The position numbers and the translations under genes were made by a program. Shown piece by piece: positions 8,269 to 18,400 of a DNA stretch of 64,000 nt (position 1 is the stretch's first letter; every line of letters starts with the position of its first letter). Below the pieces are notes generated by a model. The model saw only the letters and a program-made list of their open reading frames with translations. It searched no databases and was not told where the DNA came from. Source of the stretch: Caryophanales bacterium UBA7581 (GTDB lineage Bacteria; Bacillota_I; Bacilli_A; RFN20; CAG-826); NCBI GenBank assembly GCA_002477825.1, contig DLKT01000003.1:6599-70598 (forward strand), given 5' to 3'.

Positions 8269-8328
8269 TATTTTCCTATGGAAAACCTGCAAAAAATTCG
8301 ATAAAATTCGTAAGAAAACGCCAAAATA

Positions 8329-8337
8329 TGTTATTAT
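8329..8337 (+). promoter_or_regulatory. Extended -10 promoter candidate for pepT
   Basis: TG-T-TATTAT lies 24 nt before the pepT start at 8361; the -35 region is poor. Confidence 0.4.
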
Positions 8338-8360
8338 CTATGGTGCAAGAGGGTGAATTT

Positions 8361-9566
8361 ATGAAAGCAATTGAACGATTTTTAAAATATGTATCTTTTG
8401 ATACACAATCAGATGAAGAATCTCTTACTTCTCCAAGTACAGAAAAACAAAAGAAATTAGGCGCTTATCTTCTTCAAGAATTAAAAGAGATGGGCGTTAA
8501 TGATGCCCATATGGATGAATATGGCTATGTATATGGTTTTATTCCTTCAAATTGTGGCTCTAAAAACACCATTGGATTAATTTCTCATATGGATACTTCT
8601 CCAGATGCAAGTGGAAAAGACATTCATCCACATTTTGTAACCTTTCATGGTGAAGATATTGAAATTGGAAATGGAAAGAAATTAACCAAAGAAGAACTAA
8701 AAGGAAAAGAAGGTCATGAACTCATTGTAACCGATGGTACGACACTTTTAGGTGCGGATGATAAAGCAGGAATTGCCATTATCATGGAAATGGTATATCA
8801 ACGTATGAACAGTCAAAAAGACTATCCTAACTTTGTCATTTGCTTTACTCCTGATGAAGAAGTTGGTCGAGGCACTGAACATTTTAATTATGATTGGTAT
8901 AAAGAACACGCTAAAAACGCGATCACCTATACGATGGATGGCGGACGTGTTGAAGAAATTAATTATGAGACCTTTAATGCAGCAAGCGCTAAAATTACGA
9001 TTCATGGAAAGAGCATTCATCCGGGATCTGCTAAAGATAAAATGATTAATTCACAAATCGTAGCAATGGAACTCTTTAGTCTTCTTCCTGAAAATGAAAG
9101 ACCTGAACATACGGAAAACTATGAAGGTTTCTATCACTTAACCAATATGAAAGGAGATGTAGAAACCACACAACTATCTTTTATTATTCGTGACCATAGC
9201 CGCGAAAAATTTGAAATACGTAAAGAAAAGATGAAGGAAGTAGTAGCTGCAATTAACGAAAAATATCATGATCAATTAGTAGAACTAGTTTTAAAAGATA
9301 GTTATTACAATATGCGTGAAATTATTGAGAAACATTTTGATATGATTGATTTAGTACGTGAATGCATGTTAGAAAATGGTATTGTAGCGCAAGAAATCCC
9401 CGTAAGAGGTGGCACGGATGGTGCAACATTATCTTTCCACGAAATTCCTTGTCCTAACTTAGGTACGGGAGGAGAAAACTTCCACGGACCATTAGAATAT
9501 CTAGATGTAACGGATTTTTATAGAATGATAAAGGTTTTAGAAACTTTGTTTGCTAAAAAAATATAA
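8361..9566 (+). CDS. pepT: Peptidase T (tripeptide aminopeptidase)
   Basis: Cytoplasmic M20 zinc metallopeptidase releasing the N-terminal residue from tripeptides. About 401 aa, the usual length. The zinc and catalytic motifs are all visible: SHMDTSPD near 78, GADDKAG near 130, PDEEVGRG near 165 with the catalytic Glu pair, MDGG near 187, and GTGGENFHGP near 370 for the last His ligand. The dimerisation lid lies between about 197 and 310. Start 8361 is chosen because GAGGGTG is 6 nt upstream and because the family begins MKxxIERFLKY; an in-frame ATG at 8328 lacks a ribosome site. Confidence 0.95.
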   Translation: MKAIERFLKYVSFDTQSDEESLTSPSTEKQKKLGAYLLQELKEMGVNDAHMDEYGYVYGFIPSNCGSKNTIGLISHMDTSPDASGKDIHPHFVTFHGEDIEIGNGKKLTKEELKGKEGHELIVTDGTTLLGADDKAGIAIIMEMVYQRMNSQKDYPNFVICFTPDEEVGRGTEHFNYDWYKEHAKNAITYTMDGGRVEEINYETFNAASAKITIHGKSIHPGSAKDKMINSQIVAMELFSLLPENERPEHTENYEGFYHLTNMKGDVETTQLSFIIRDHSREKFEIRKEKMKEVVAAINEKYHDQLVELVLKDSYYNMREIIEKHFDMIDLVRECMLENGIVAQEIPVRGGTDGATLSFHEIPCPNLGTGGENFHGPLEYLDVTDFYRMIKVLETLFAKKI

Positions 9567-9631
9567 AAATGATTTAAAGAAAACTATTATTTTTAATGTT
9601 GGCTATAGAATTCATACTTTTAAAAAATAGT

Positions 9632-9659
9632 TTGCACAAAAAGAAAAATCATGTATAAT
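9632..9659 (+). promoter_or_regulatory. Strong promoter upstream of the AAA ATPase gene
   Basis: TTGCAC (9632-9637), 16-nt spacer, TATAAT (9654-9659). It is followed within about 15 nt by a short hairpin with a T run. Confidence 0.65.
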
Positions 9660-9674
9660 AGTATCAGTGGCTAT

Positions 9675-9696
9675 AAACCCAACTTTAGGGTTTTTT
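9675..9696 (+). terminator. Short hairpin with T run in the leader of the AAA ATPase gene
   Basis: AAACCC and GGGTTT pair around a 7-nt loop and lead into T6, only about 10 nt after the expected transcription start. It looks like a weak terminator or attenuator; the stem is short. Confidence 0.4.
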
Positions 9697-9735
9697 AAAG
9701 AAGTACAATTGCGATAGAATAAGATTAGATTGTAG

Positions 9736-10881
9736 ATGAAAATATTAAAAATTGTAATCTCAGGATTCCGTCTTTTAAAAGACAATTTTACGATGGACTT
9801 TATGCCCATTCAACCAAATAAGAAGCCCGAGTATGATGGTGAGCTTTCCTCGATTGCTGACCGGGTTTATTTACCGGTATGTCAAGCTTTTTTAGGGAAT
9901 AATGGTGAAGGTAAAACGACGGTTTTACAAGTCCTTTACTATTGCTATTCACTATTAGCGCAAGGAAGAATCGCTTATCATGCTATGGACTTTTCTAAAG
10001 AGGCTATTCATTTGAAAATTTATTTTTCATATGAAGAAAACCTTTATGTTTATGAAACAAAGGTATTGCCACCGAATCAAACATCTTTTACTCATGAAGT
10101 GTATTGTCGGTTGTCTAATCAAAAACTTTTTACAAGAAAGTTTCCTCATTACCATCCTAAAAGTTTTTGGAGTGGCCATTATGTACCTATATTTCATAAA
10201 CTAAGCTGTTCCTTAGAAGATACAGCATTGACTGACTATTTACACATGAAAATTCCGTCTATTTTCTTTATTAAGGCAGAAAATGACACAGAGATGATTT
10301 ATTCAGCATTGCAGCTCTTAGGTCAATTAGATGAAGATGAAAGAGAAGATGTAATGAAGATATTTCATCTACCATTCGCAAAGTTTGATTTATCCTTCGG
10401 AGAAAATCATTTACGACTTTTTATCAATAAAGAATGGATTAATATGAGCGCTAGTACATTAGCGGAAATTATTTCAAAAGGCACGATTCGTGGATTATGC
10501 CTTTATGAATCTATTTGTTTAGCTTTAGAAGAAGGCTCTATCGTCATTGTTGATGAACTTGAGAATTCTATTCCGCATGAACTTGTCCTTGAATTAATGA
10601 ACCTTTTCTTAGACTCTGAACTCAATCGCCATGGAGCCAGTTTATACTTTTCAACTTATAACATGGAGATATTAGATATTTTCCATCGTTATGACAATAT
10701 CCATGTTGTAAAACGAAATAAAGACGGCTTTATTAATACGATGAATCTTTATACAAGTTTTCATACGACGATGCGAGTGATGAAATCAAAAATGATTCGC
10801 AATTCATCACAATTTTTAAAACCAGAATGGAATTTAATGCACCATTTGCGAAAGCTGTTGCTGAGAAAAATTCGTTCATAA
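9736..10881 (+). CDS. Lone AAA-family (SMC/RecF-like) ATPase
   Basis: 381-aa P-loop ATPase of the ABC/AAA_21-like type. Residues 1-22 form the usual first strands (MKILKIVISGFRLLKDNF), Walker A is GNNGEGKT at 54-61, and Walker B with catalytic Glu is IVIVDELENS near 270, followed by a D-loop-like helix and a FSTYN segment near 310 in the place of the H-loop region. No nuclease, Toprim or protease domain is attached. Proteins of this build occur as partners in defence or toxin modules and as stand-alone genes; no partner is recognisable here. The ribosome site is very weak although the promoter upstream is good. The role is unknown. Confidence 0.8.
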   Translation: MKILKIVISGFRLLKDNFTMDFMPIQPNKKPEYDGELSSIADRVYLPVCQAFLGNNGEGKTTVLQVLYYCYSLLAQGRIAYHAMDFSKEAIHLKIYFSYEENLYVYETKVLPPNQTSFTHEVYCRLSNQKLFTRKFPHYHPKSFWSGHYVPIFHKLSCSLEDTALTDYLHMKIPSIFFIKAENDTEMIYSALQLLGQLDEDEREDVMKIFHLPFAKFDLSFGENHLRLFINKEWINMSASTLAEIISKGTIRGLCLYESICLALEEGSIVIVDELENSIPHELVLELMNLFLDSELNRHGASLYFSTYNMEILDIFHRYDNIHVVKRNKDGFINTMNLYTSFHTTMRVMKSKMIRNSSQFLKPEWNLMHHLRKLLLRKIRS

Positions 10882-10955
10882 AGGCATAATATAAGTTTGA
10901 ATCTCTTTTTAAAAAGCACAAAATTGTTTATAATGAACTCGTAAGGAGTTTTCTT

Positions 10956-11888
10956 ATGAAAAAATTGAAGTACATTGGTTTTTTTATAAAAAATAGTTGG
11001 TTCGTTTTCCGCTATCGTTTTTTTCATAAGAAAAAAAGCGTAACGAGGTTTATGGGGCAAAAGAATATTACTTTGGCTTATAGCAATGAAATCTTGAAAC
11101 AAATGATTTTAAGCAATGAACCTTTTAGCGCAATCCGCTTTGGAGCGGTGGAACTCTCTTGTGTAAACAATCATGAAAAAATTCAACTTGGATTTAAGAA
11201 AAAATATAAAGCGCCAGCTATTTATAGTATTAAAAATGGAGCTGGCGTTTTTCCAACCACAAAAGAAAGCTTGGATCAGTATAGTATGACGGCGATTCAA
11301 GCTTTTTCTGATGCAACTATCTTAGGCATTTCAGGCGTCCATATGGAAGATTATTTCTATAAAAAATATGCTTCAAAATGCCGAGTCATTCAATATGAAG
11401 CCTTTGAACCTCTACGTGGGGATTGGATTCAAGCGTTAAAAGGGAAAAAAGTGTTAGTTATTTCTCCCTTTGCTAATGATATTCAAAAACAATATGAAAG
11501 AATTGATCTTGTATTTGAAGATGGGAAAATACCTCAATTTGATTTACAGGTTTTTCAATGCGTGCAAACCATGGCAGAAGAGAAAGATTCTCGTTTTACT
11601 TCTTGGAATGAAGCATTATCATGGATGGAAGAAGAAATTAGTAAACTCAACTTTGATATTGCTTTAGTTGGAGCAGGTGCTTATGGTTCTCCTTTATGTT
11701 CTTTTATTGCTAAAACATTGCATCGACAGGCCATTCAAACGGGAGGCGCTACCCAGACAATGTTTGGAATCATCGGTAAAAGGTGGGAAAAAAGAGAACA
11801 TGTGGCAAAATATATTAACGAATATTGGATACGACCTACATTAAAACCAAAGGGCTATGAAAATGTTGAAAAAGGATGTTATTGGTGA
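10956..11888 (+). CDS. GT-D fold glycosyltransferase (DUF1792-type)
   Basis: 310-aa soluble protein resembling the GT-D glycosyltransferase family, which adds a sugar during modification of glycoproteins or assembly of surface polysaccharide. The N-terminal basic region is followed by AIRFGAVELSCV near residue 59, where the family has its RFGDGE-like metal/nucleotide-sugar motif; the Asp of DxE is Ala here while the Glu remains. A later FDIALVGAGAYGSPL segment near 230 and GGATQTMFGIIGKRW near 260 are the conserved second half. AAGGAG at 10942-10947 gives the start. The membrane protein gene follows 10 nt later, so the two are likely co-transcribed. Confidence 0.75.
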   Translation: MKKLKYIGFFIKNSWFVFRYRFFHKKKSVTRFMGQKNITLAYSNEILKQMILSNEPFSAIRFGAVELSCVNNHEKIQLGFKKKYKAPAIYSIKNGAGVFPTTKESLDQYSMTAIQAFSDATILGISGVHMEDYFYKKYASKCRVIQYEAFEPLRGDWIQALKGKKVLVISPFANDIQKQYERIDLVFEDGKIPQFDLQVFQCVQTMAEEKDSRFTSWNEALSWMEEEISKLNFDIALVGAGAYGSPLCSFIAKTLHRQAIQTGGATQTMFGIIGKRWEKREHVAKYINEYWIRPTLKPKGYENVEKGCYW

Positions 11889-11898
11889 GGTGATTAAC

Positions 11899-13158
11899 AT
11901 GAAAAATAGTTTGACAAGTAATAAAGTATTATACTTCTGTATGCTCATTGTGATAGGATTGCTTTCTTTTATGTTCTTTCCATATGCATTTGAAATCAAT
12001 TTAATCATGGTGATTTTAGGCTTTTTCTTAATTTGTATAGAAAAAGAAAAAATAATAGCAAATAAAAAACAAGCGATTCCGTTTGGAATAGCATTATTTC
12101 TCTATTTATTCATTATGGGTTGCTCAAGTTATGCACAAGACGTAGGAATTAATATTCTGAGAATTGTCTTTCTTTGCTTAGCTTCTTTTGCAGCCTTTTT
12201 CATAGGAAATTATCTTTCTAAAGAAAACGAATATAAAGTAAAGCTTTATGATGTTATTTTTTCATTTTTGATTTTTATGACGGCGATTTCCGTTTTCTCC
12301 ACGCTTTATTCCTATGGACTCTTTTATGCTTACCGATATTCTTCGGTAGCTTCTAGCGCGAAAATGCTAGTAGGATTCCGTATTTATGAAGTGCAAAAAG
12401 ATGTTCTAGGTTACATATCCGTTTTATCTTTAGCACCATTAAGTGCTTTAATCTTCTATAAAGGTAAAAAAGATTATACATTTTATATTTTATTAGCATC
12501 TTGTTTATTTGGCCTTATTAACTTATTGACATCACCGAATGTTGTTGGATTAGCTATTGTTATTTGTGGCACAATTCTTACATTATTGATTCGCTTTTTT
12601 CCAAAAGATAAAAAGAAAAAAATTATTTGCTTTTCCGCTTTAGGAATTATTGTTTTATTAGGAATTGCTTTTATTCTTCTAAAAGGGCAACAAATCAATC
12701 GAGTTCGTGTGATTTTTGATACTTTAAAGAATTCAATACAATATCCTCTAGGCATGGGATATGATGAAGCTAATACCATGTTAAACGGCGCAATGAGCAC
12801 GAGAAATCTCTTCTTTGATGCTCTATATCAAGGCGGTTGGTTAGCGTTTATAAGTGTAATTACGTTATGGGTCTTGATAGCTATTTTACTTTATAAATAT
12901 TATAAAAAGAGCGAGGATGATCCGTTTAAAAAGAATTTAATTTTAGGCTTATTTATTCATTACTTCATTTATGTGAATCTCAATTATACACAAAAAATCT
13001 TTGTGCAATATGATGATATTTTACCTTATTATTTAGATCCAATGTTTTTGATTATCCTGGTTTTTACGGGATATATGTTTCAAAAAACGCATCCAAATTC
13101 TATAGAATCCAATTCAGTAATGGAAGAAAAAGAAGAAACAGAAAAAATAGAAGCTTAA
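11899..13158 (+). CDS. Multispanning membrane protein, Wzy/O-antigen ligase-like
   Basis: About 419 aa with ten or more hydrophobic segments and one longer outside loop before the last third (around 290-330), the pattern of Wzy polymerases and O-antigen ligase-like proteins that join polysaccharide units on the outer face of the membrane. No sequence motif proves this. The C-terminal tail is charged and rich in Glu and Lys (EEKEETEKIEA). The start at 11899 has GGTGAGGTG 5 nt upstream; an earlier in-frame ATG inside the preceding gene (11857) lacks such a site. Co-transcription with the GT-D gene supports a surface glycan role. Confidence 0.65.
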   Translation: MKNSLTSNKVLYFCMLIVIGLLSFMFFPYAFEINLIMVILGFFLICIEKEKIIANKKQAIPFGIALFLYLFIMGCSSYAQDVGINILRIVFLCLASFAAFFIGNYLSKENEYKVKLYDVIFSFLIFMTAISVFSTLYSYGLFYAYRYSSVASSAKMLVGFRIYEVQKDVLGYISVLSLAPLSALIFYKGKKDYTFYILLASCLFGLINLLTSPNVVGLAIVICGTILTLLIRFFPKDKKKKIICFSALGIIVLLGIAFILLKGQQINRVRVIFDTLKNSIQYPLGMGYDEANTMLNGAMSTRNLFFDALYQGGWLAFISVITLWVLIAILLYKYYKKSEDDPFKKNLILGLFIHYFIYVNLNYTQKIFVQYDDILPYYLDPMFLIILVFTGYMFQKTHPNSIESNSVMEEKEETEKIEA

Positions 13159-13181
13159 AAACAATGCTTTAAGTATTTCTA

Positions 13182-13190
13182 TGCTATAAT
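13182..13190 (+). promoter_or_regulatory. Extended -10 promoter for the queuosine operon
   Basis: TG-C-TATAAT ends 26 nt before the preferred tgt start; the -35 region is not well conserved. Confidence 0.55.
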
Positions 13191-13195
13191 GTTAA

Positions 13196-14341
<1,146 letters not shown>

Positions 14342-14343
14342 TT

Positions 14344-15387
14344 ATGGACATTAATGAATTTGATTTTGATTTACCTGAAGAATTAATTGCGCAGTCTCCT
14401 AGTGAAAAAAGAGACCATTCTCGTTTATTAGCAGTAGACCGTGAACATCATACTTATCAAGATTGCCATTTCTACGATATTATTGATTTTTTAAAACCGG
14501 GTGATGTGTTAGTTAGAAATAACACAAAAGTAATTCCAGCACGTTTGCTGGGTGAAAAAGAAGAAACTCATGCTCATGTAGAAGTACTTCTTCTTCGTGA
14601 ACACGAAAAAGATGTATGGGAATGTTTAGTAGGAAATGCCAAAACGGTTAAAGTTGGCACTGTCGTTTCTTTTGGAAACGGCGAACTAAAAGCGGAATGT
14701 GTTAAGGTCTTAGATGAAGGAATACGCCATTTCCGTATGATTTATCAAGGAATTTTTTATGAAATATTAGATCAATTAGGTAAAATGCCACTTCCACCCT
14801 ATATTAAAGCGCAATGCTTAGATAATAGCCGTTATCAAACCGTTTATGCAAAATTAGAGGGAAGTGCGGCCGCTCCAACAGCGGGTTTCCATTTTACCGA
14901 AGAATTATTTGAAAAGCTTAAAGCCAAAGGCGTACAAATCGTAGAAGTCACTTTACATATTGGACTTGGAACTTTCCGCCCCGTAAAAGTGGAGTCGGTT
15001 GAAGCACATCATATGCATACAGAAGCTTACTTGATGAGCCAAGAAGCCGCTGATACTTTAAATTTAGCAAAAAAAGAACATCGTAGAATTATTGCGATTG
15101 GAACAACTTCAACGCGTGTACTTGAAACAGTCATGCAAAAGTATGGCCGTTTTGAAGCCTGTTCAGGTGAAACGCAAATTTTCATTTATCCCGGTTATAC
15201 CTATCAAGCCATCGATGCTTTGATTACAAACTTTCACTTACCGAAGTCTACTTTAATTATGCTTGTATCAGCATTTATGGGGCGAGAATTTACATTAGAG
15301 GTTTATCGTCACGCCGTAGAAGAAAAATATCGCTTCTTCTCCTTTGGCGATGCAATGTTTATTTATGGAAAAGCTCCATTACTATAA
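14344..15387 (+). CDS. queA: S-adenosylmethionine:tRNA ribosyltransferase-isomerase
   Basis: Transfers and isomerises the ribosyl group of SAM onto preQ1-34 to make epoxyqueuosine. 347 aa, normal length. Recognisable family segments are [12 protein letters not shown] at the start, [14 protein letters not shown] near 56, [16 protein letters not shown] near 177, [10 protein letters not shown] near 208 and [17 protein letters not shown] near 298. It starts 2 nt after tgt and overlaps queH by 23 nt, so the three genes are tightly coupled. Confidence 0.96.
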   Translation: MDINEFDFDLPEELIAQSPSEKRDHSRLLAVDREHHTYQDCHFYDIIDFLKPGDVLVRNNTKVIPARLLGEKEETHAHVEVLLLREHEKDVWECLVGNAKTVKVGTVVSFGNGELKAECVKVLDEGIRHFRMIYQGIFYEILDQLGKMPLPPYIKAQCLDNSRYQTVYAKLEGSAAAPTAGFHFTEELFEKLKAKGVQIVEVTLHIGLGTFRPVKVESVEAHHMHTEAYLMSQEAADTLNLAKKEHRRIIAIGTTSTRVLETVMQKYGRFEACSGETQIFIYPGYTYQAIDALITNFHLPKSTLIMLVSAFMGREFTLEVYRHAVEEKYRFFSFGDAMFIYGKAPLL

Positions 15388-16045
15388 TGAGTCGCTGAAG
15401 ATTCTTGATGAATTATCTTCACGTCCAACTAAACCAACTTTATTGATGCATGCGTGCTGTGCGCCATGCTCATGTTTTCCTTTGACCTTTTTATGTCCAC
15501 ATTTTAATGTCACTATTTTTTATAACAATTCGAATATATTTCCAAGTGCGGAATATGAAAGAAGAAGAGACGAACTGAAAAAGTTCTTGCAGGATTTTGA
15601 GCGTGATTATCATTATCACGTTGATTTAATCATTCCTCCCTATGATGAAGAAAGTTATGCACAAAAACTGCGTCCGCTTTCCCATTTAAAAGAAGGCACC
15701 GAACGTTGCTTTTATTGTTACCGGTTACGTATGGAGGAAGCCTATGATTACGCAGAGCGTAATGGCTTTGACTTTTTCACCACGGTTATGACCATTTCTA
15801 GTCAAAAGAATTCATTGAAATTAAATGAAATTGGTGAAGAACTAGAAAAGATACATCCACATTGCCGATATTTTTATTCCGACTTCAAAAAGAAAAAAGG
15901 TGCGGATAAAGGAAGAGAGATACGAAATTTCTATCAACTTTATCAACAACAATATTGTGGGTGCCGTTACTCATTCGCGGAGTATAAAGAACGGATTCGA
16001 ATGAAAGAAAATGCAGAAAAAGCAGAAAATAAAGGGATAAATTAA
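15365..16045 (+). CDS. queH: Epoxyqueuosine reductase QueH
   Basis: Performs the last queuosine step, reduction of epoxyqueuosine, as the non-cobalamin alternative to QueG. About 226 aa. The diagnostic Cys pairs are present: HACCAPCS near 29-36 and [10 protein letters not shown] near 112, with a further CGC near 197. The first are proposed to bind an iron-sulfur cluster and a redox disulfide. The ATG at 15365 lies inside queA (23-nt overlap) and gives a family-like N-terminus ([14 protein letters not shown]); an ATG at 15344 would also be in frame. There is no clear ribosome site, consistent with translational coupling. Confidence 0.92.
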   Translation: MEKLHYYNESLKILDELSSRPTKPTLLMHACCAPCSCFPLTFLCPHFNVTIFYNNSNIFPSAEYERRRDELKKFLQDFERDYHYHVDLIIPPYDEESYAQKLRPLSHLKEGTERCFYCYRLRMEEAYDYAERNGFDFFTTVMTISSQKNSLKLNEIGEELEKIHPHCRYFYSDFKKKKGADKGREIRNFYQLYQQQYCGCRYSFAEYKERIRMKENAEKAENKGIN

Positions 16046-16051
16046 GAACAA

Positions 16052-16077
16052 AAGCGCTCCATTTCGAGCGTTTTTTT
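16052..16077 (+). terminator. Terminator of the queuosine operon
   Basis: CGCTC and GAGCG pair (extended by A-T pairs) around CATTTC, followed by T7, 6 nt after the queH stop. Confidence 0.8.
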
Positions 16078-16193
16078 CATACCTTCAAAAAAGAAAAATG
16101 TCTTAAAGTGATTCTTTTTCGCCTGTTTTTAAAGCATGATTTTTCTTCGCCCTATTTATATAAATAAATATTTCAGAAAAATGAAAAAAATTA

Positions 16194-16222
16194 TTGACTT
16201 CAATCTCGTCTTTTGGTATGAT
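16194..16222 (+). promoter_or_regulatory. Promoter of the S10 ribosomal-protein operon
   Basis: TTGACT (16194-16199), 17 nt, TATGAT (16217-16222), a near-consensus sigma-A promoter. The stretch before it (16078-16193) is AT-rich and shows no other feature. This is the only gene-free region of about 300 nt in the window. Confidence 0.85.
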
Positions 16223-16228
16223 TTCAAA

Positions 16229-16345
16229 TGTTGATGTCCGCTATGATATTGCGAGGTTGCTGATACGCCATTAAACGTTGTCATGAATAGGCGTTCAGGG
16301 AATTCGAATGGAGCGACGTCTAAGCCTGATTTAGACAAAAGGAGG
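16229..16345 (+). promoter_or_regulatory. Structured 5' leader of the S10 operon
   Basis: About 125 nt of transcribed leader, less AT-rich than its upstream flank. Two stems are visible: ACGCC (16265-16269) with GGCGT (16290-16294), and GTCTAA (16318-16323) with TTAGAC (16331-16336) around a 7-nt loop. The second stem ends 4 nt before the S10 ribosome site GGAGG (16341-16345). This is where ribosomal-protein autoregulation usually acts; which protein binds, if any, cannot be told. Confidence 0.5.
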
Positions 16346-16353
16346 AAATATTC

Positions 16354-16665
16354 ATGGCTAAAGCAAAAAAAATCCGCGTCCGCTTAAAAGCTTATGATCA
16401 CAAGATTCTTGATTTATCCGTAGAGAAGATTGTCTCAGCTGCTATTAAGTCTGGAGCAAAAGTGGTGGGACCAATTCCTCTCCCAACAGAGAAACAAGTT
16501 TACACCATCTTAAGAGCTGTTCACAAATATAAAGATGCTCGTGAACAATTCGAAATTAGAACACATAAGCGTTTGATTGATATCGTCAATCCAACTAAGG
16601 AAACCATCGACGTTTTAAAACGTTTGGACCTTCCAAGTGGTGTCGATATTGATATCAAACTTTAA
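16354..16665 (+). CDS. rpsJ: 30S ribosomal protein S10
   Basis: 103 aa, full length, first gene of the long operon. S10 sits in the head of the 30S subunit and, with NusB, also acts as the antitermination factor NusE. The typical segments [27 protein letters not shown] and the loop [16 protein letters not shown] are intact. A strong GGAGG lies 8 nt upstream, close after a small leader hairpin. L3 follows after 14 nt. Confidence 0.98.
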   Translation: MAKAKKIRVRLKAYDHKILDLSVEKIVSAAIKSGAKVVGPIPLPTEKQVYTILRAVHKYKDAREQFEIRTHKRLIDIVNPTKETIDVLKRLDLPSGVDIDIKL

Positions 16666-16679
16666 GGAGGTAAGGAAAC

Positions 16680-17357
16680 ATGAAAGCAATCGTTGGAAGA
16701 AAAATGGGCATGACCCAAGTCTTCGCAGAAGATGGCACAATGTACCCAGTTACCGTTATTGAAGTTTTACCTAATGTTGTCACACAAGTTAAAACGCTTG
16801 AAAAAGATGGATATGAAGCCATCCAAGTCGGATATGAAGAAAAGAAAGAACATCGCGCTAACAAAGCCGAATTAGGAATCTTCAAAAAAGCTGGTACCAC
16901 TCCTAAGTACGAATTAAAAGAACTTAAGGGTGATGAAATGATGAAATTCCAAGTCGGTGAAACCATCTCCGCTGATTTATTCCAAGTTGGAGACGTCGTC
17001 GATGTTATCGGAACAAGCAAAGGTAAAGGATTCTCCGGTGCAATTAAACGTTGGCACTTCATTATTGGACCTAAGGGACATGGTTCTGGTTACCATAGAC
17101 ACGCTGGTTCATTTGCCACAACTGGTAGAACCAACAACCGTATTCACCCAGGAAAGAAATCTGCTGGTCATCACGGTGACAAAGGCGCAACTGTGTTAAA
17201 CCTTGTTATCGTTGGCGTTGACGCAAGCAAGAATGCAATCTTAGTTAAAGGTGCTGTTCCAGGCGCAACGAAATCCATCGTTACCATTCGTAGTGCCATC
17301 AAAGCACAAAAAGGTAAACCAGTGGTTAAACCATTAGTGAACCATGAAGCTGAATAA
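16680..17357 (+). CDS. rplC: 50S ribosomal protein L3
   Basis: 225 aa, slightly longer than the usual 205-210 because of a C-terminal Lys/Glu tail. L3 binds near the 3' end of 23S rRNA, nucleates 50S assembly, and its central loop reaches the peptidyl transferase centre. It begins MKAIVGRKMGMTQVF and has GTSKGKGFSGAIKRW near 120. The following loop (IGPKGHGSGYHRHAG) is the type seen in Erysipelotrichia and relatives rather than the common RGPMSHGSRYHR form. Ribosome site AAGGAGG at 16664-16670. Confidence 0.97.
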   Translation: MKAIVGRKMGMTQVFAEDGTMYPVTVIEVLPNVVTQVKTLEKDGYEAIQVGYEEKKEHRANKAELGIFKKAGTTPKYELKELKGDEMMKFQVGETISADLFQVGDVVDVIGTSKGKGFSGAIKRWHFIIGPKGHGSGYHRHAGSFATTGRTNNRIHPGKKSAGHHGDKGATVLNLVIVGVDASKNAILVKGAVPGATKSIVTIRSAIKAQKGKPVVKPLVNHEAE

Positions 17358-17378
17358 TAACGGAAAGGAGAAATAATT

Positions 17379-18023
17379 ATGGCAGAAAAAGCAAAATCAA
17401 CTTTTTTACCTGTTCTTAACCAAGCAGGCGAAAAAATCTCCAAAGTTTCCGTTTCAAACGATGTCTTTGGAATTGAACCTAATAAGCAAGTTATGTTTGA
17501 TGCCGTTCAAGTGTATCAATCTAATATGCGTCAAGCAACTGCTCAAACCCTTCGTCGTGACGAAGTGAGCGGTGGCGGTAAAAAGCCATGGCGCCAAAAA
17601 GGTACTGGCCGCGCTCGTGCTGGTTCCTCCCGTTCTCCAATTTGGAGAGGCGGCGGTAATGTCTTTGGCCCAACCGGAACTCAAAGCTATAAATTATCCA
17701 TGAATAAAGAAGCGCATCGCTTAGCTTTACGTTCCGCTTTATCATTAAAGAAAAAAGAAGATGCAATCATTGTTGTGGATGCCTTCAAAGTTGAAGCTCC
17801 AAAAACCAAGACCATGATGGACATCTTAGACAAAATCGGTACTACCGGAAAAGTTCTCTTAGTTTTAGATGAAGCTAATGAAAACTTATTCAAGAGTGTT
17901 CGTAACATTCCATTCGTCCTCGTTGTAGGAACCGCTAATGTGTGTGTTTACGATTTATTAAATGCTGACAAAGTGGTATTCACCAAGAGTGCCCTTAAAG
18001 CAGTTGAGGAGGGACTTAAATAA
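17379..18023 (+). CDS. rplD: 50S ribosomal protein L4
   Basis: 214 aa. L4 lines the exit tunnel with its long loop, here from [20 protein letters not shown] to about [13 protein letters not shown], the region where macrolide-resistance changes occur; it looks ordinary. In many bacteria L4 is also the autoregulator of the S10 operon. The stop TAA shares its last A with the ATG of rplW (1-nt overlap), so the two are coupled. Confidence 0.98.
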   Translation: MAEKAKSTFLPVLNQAGEKISKVSVSNDVFGIEPNKQVMFDAVQVYQSNMRQATAQTLRRDEVSGGGKKPWRQKGTGRARAGSSRSPIWRGGGNVFGPTGTQSYKLSMNKEAHRLALRSALSLKKKEDAIIVVDAFKVEAPKTKTMMDILDKIGTTGKVLLVLDEANENLFKSVRNIPFVLVVGTANVCVYDLLNADKVVFTKSALKAVEEGLK

Positions 18024-18364
18024 TGGCAAGAGCAAAGAAAGCTGCGGCAGTTAAAGAAAGTCGCTTCGGAAAACCAACAGTAAAAAGCTTCGATGTTATC
18101 ATTCGTCCAATCATTACTGAAAAGACCATGAAACTCATGCAAGAACAAAATAAGGTGACCGTCGAAGTCGCTAAGAATGCAAATCGTACAGAAATCAAAC
18201 TCGCGTTTGAAGCTGTATTCCAAGTGAAAGTGGAAGATGTTGCAATCGCTCGTGTTCAAGCAAAAGCAAAACGTGCAGGCCGTTATGAGGGAACAGTTCC
18301 CGCATACAAGAAAGCTATCGTTACTTTAGCGGAAGGCCAAGCATTAGATTTATTTAAGGAATAA
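18023..18364 (+). CDS. rplW: 50S ribosomal protein L23
   Basis: 113 aa. L23 sits at the tunnel exit and is the docking point for trigger factor and signal recognition particle. The core begins at about residue 21 (KSFDVIIRPIITEKTMKLM), preceded by an Ala/Lys-rich tail of about 20 residues that most homologues lack. The RVQAKAKRAGRYEGTVPAYKK segment is the family signature region. It overlaps rplD by one base; rplB follows after 36 nt. Confidence 0.97.
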   Translation: MARAKKAAAVKESRFGKPTVKSFDVIIRPIITEKTMKLMQEQNKVTVEVAKNANRTEIKLAFEAVFQVKVEDVAIARVQAKAKRAGRYEGTVPAYKKAIVTLAEGQALDLFKE

Positions 18365-18400
18365 GCCCTAGAAAGAGGCTCAATATAGGAGAAAAGAAAA

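Noticed and set aside
8296..8316. Weak cre-like sequence around AGAAAACGCCAAAA before pepT
   Set aside because: It misses the leading TG and the central T of the consensus, unlike the two perfect boxes elsewhere.
16078..16193. AT-rich stretch before the S10 promoter as a possible small RNA or tRNA remnant
   Set aside because: No stable stem, no tRNA-like arms and no terminator; it looks like ordinary promoter-upstream DNA.
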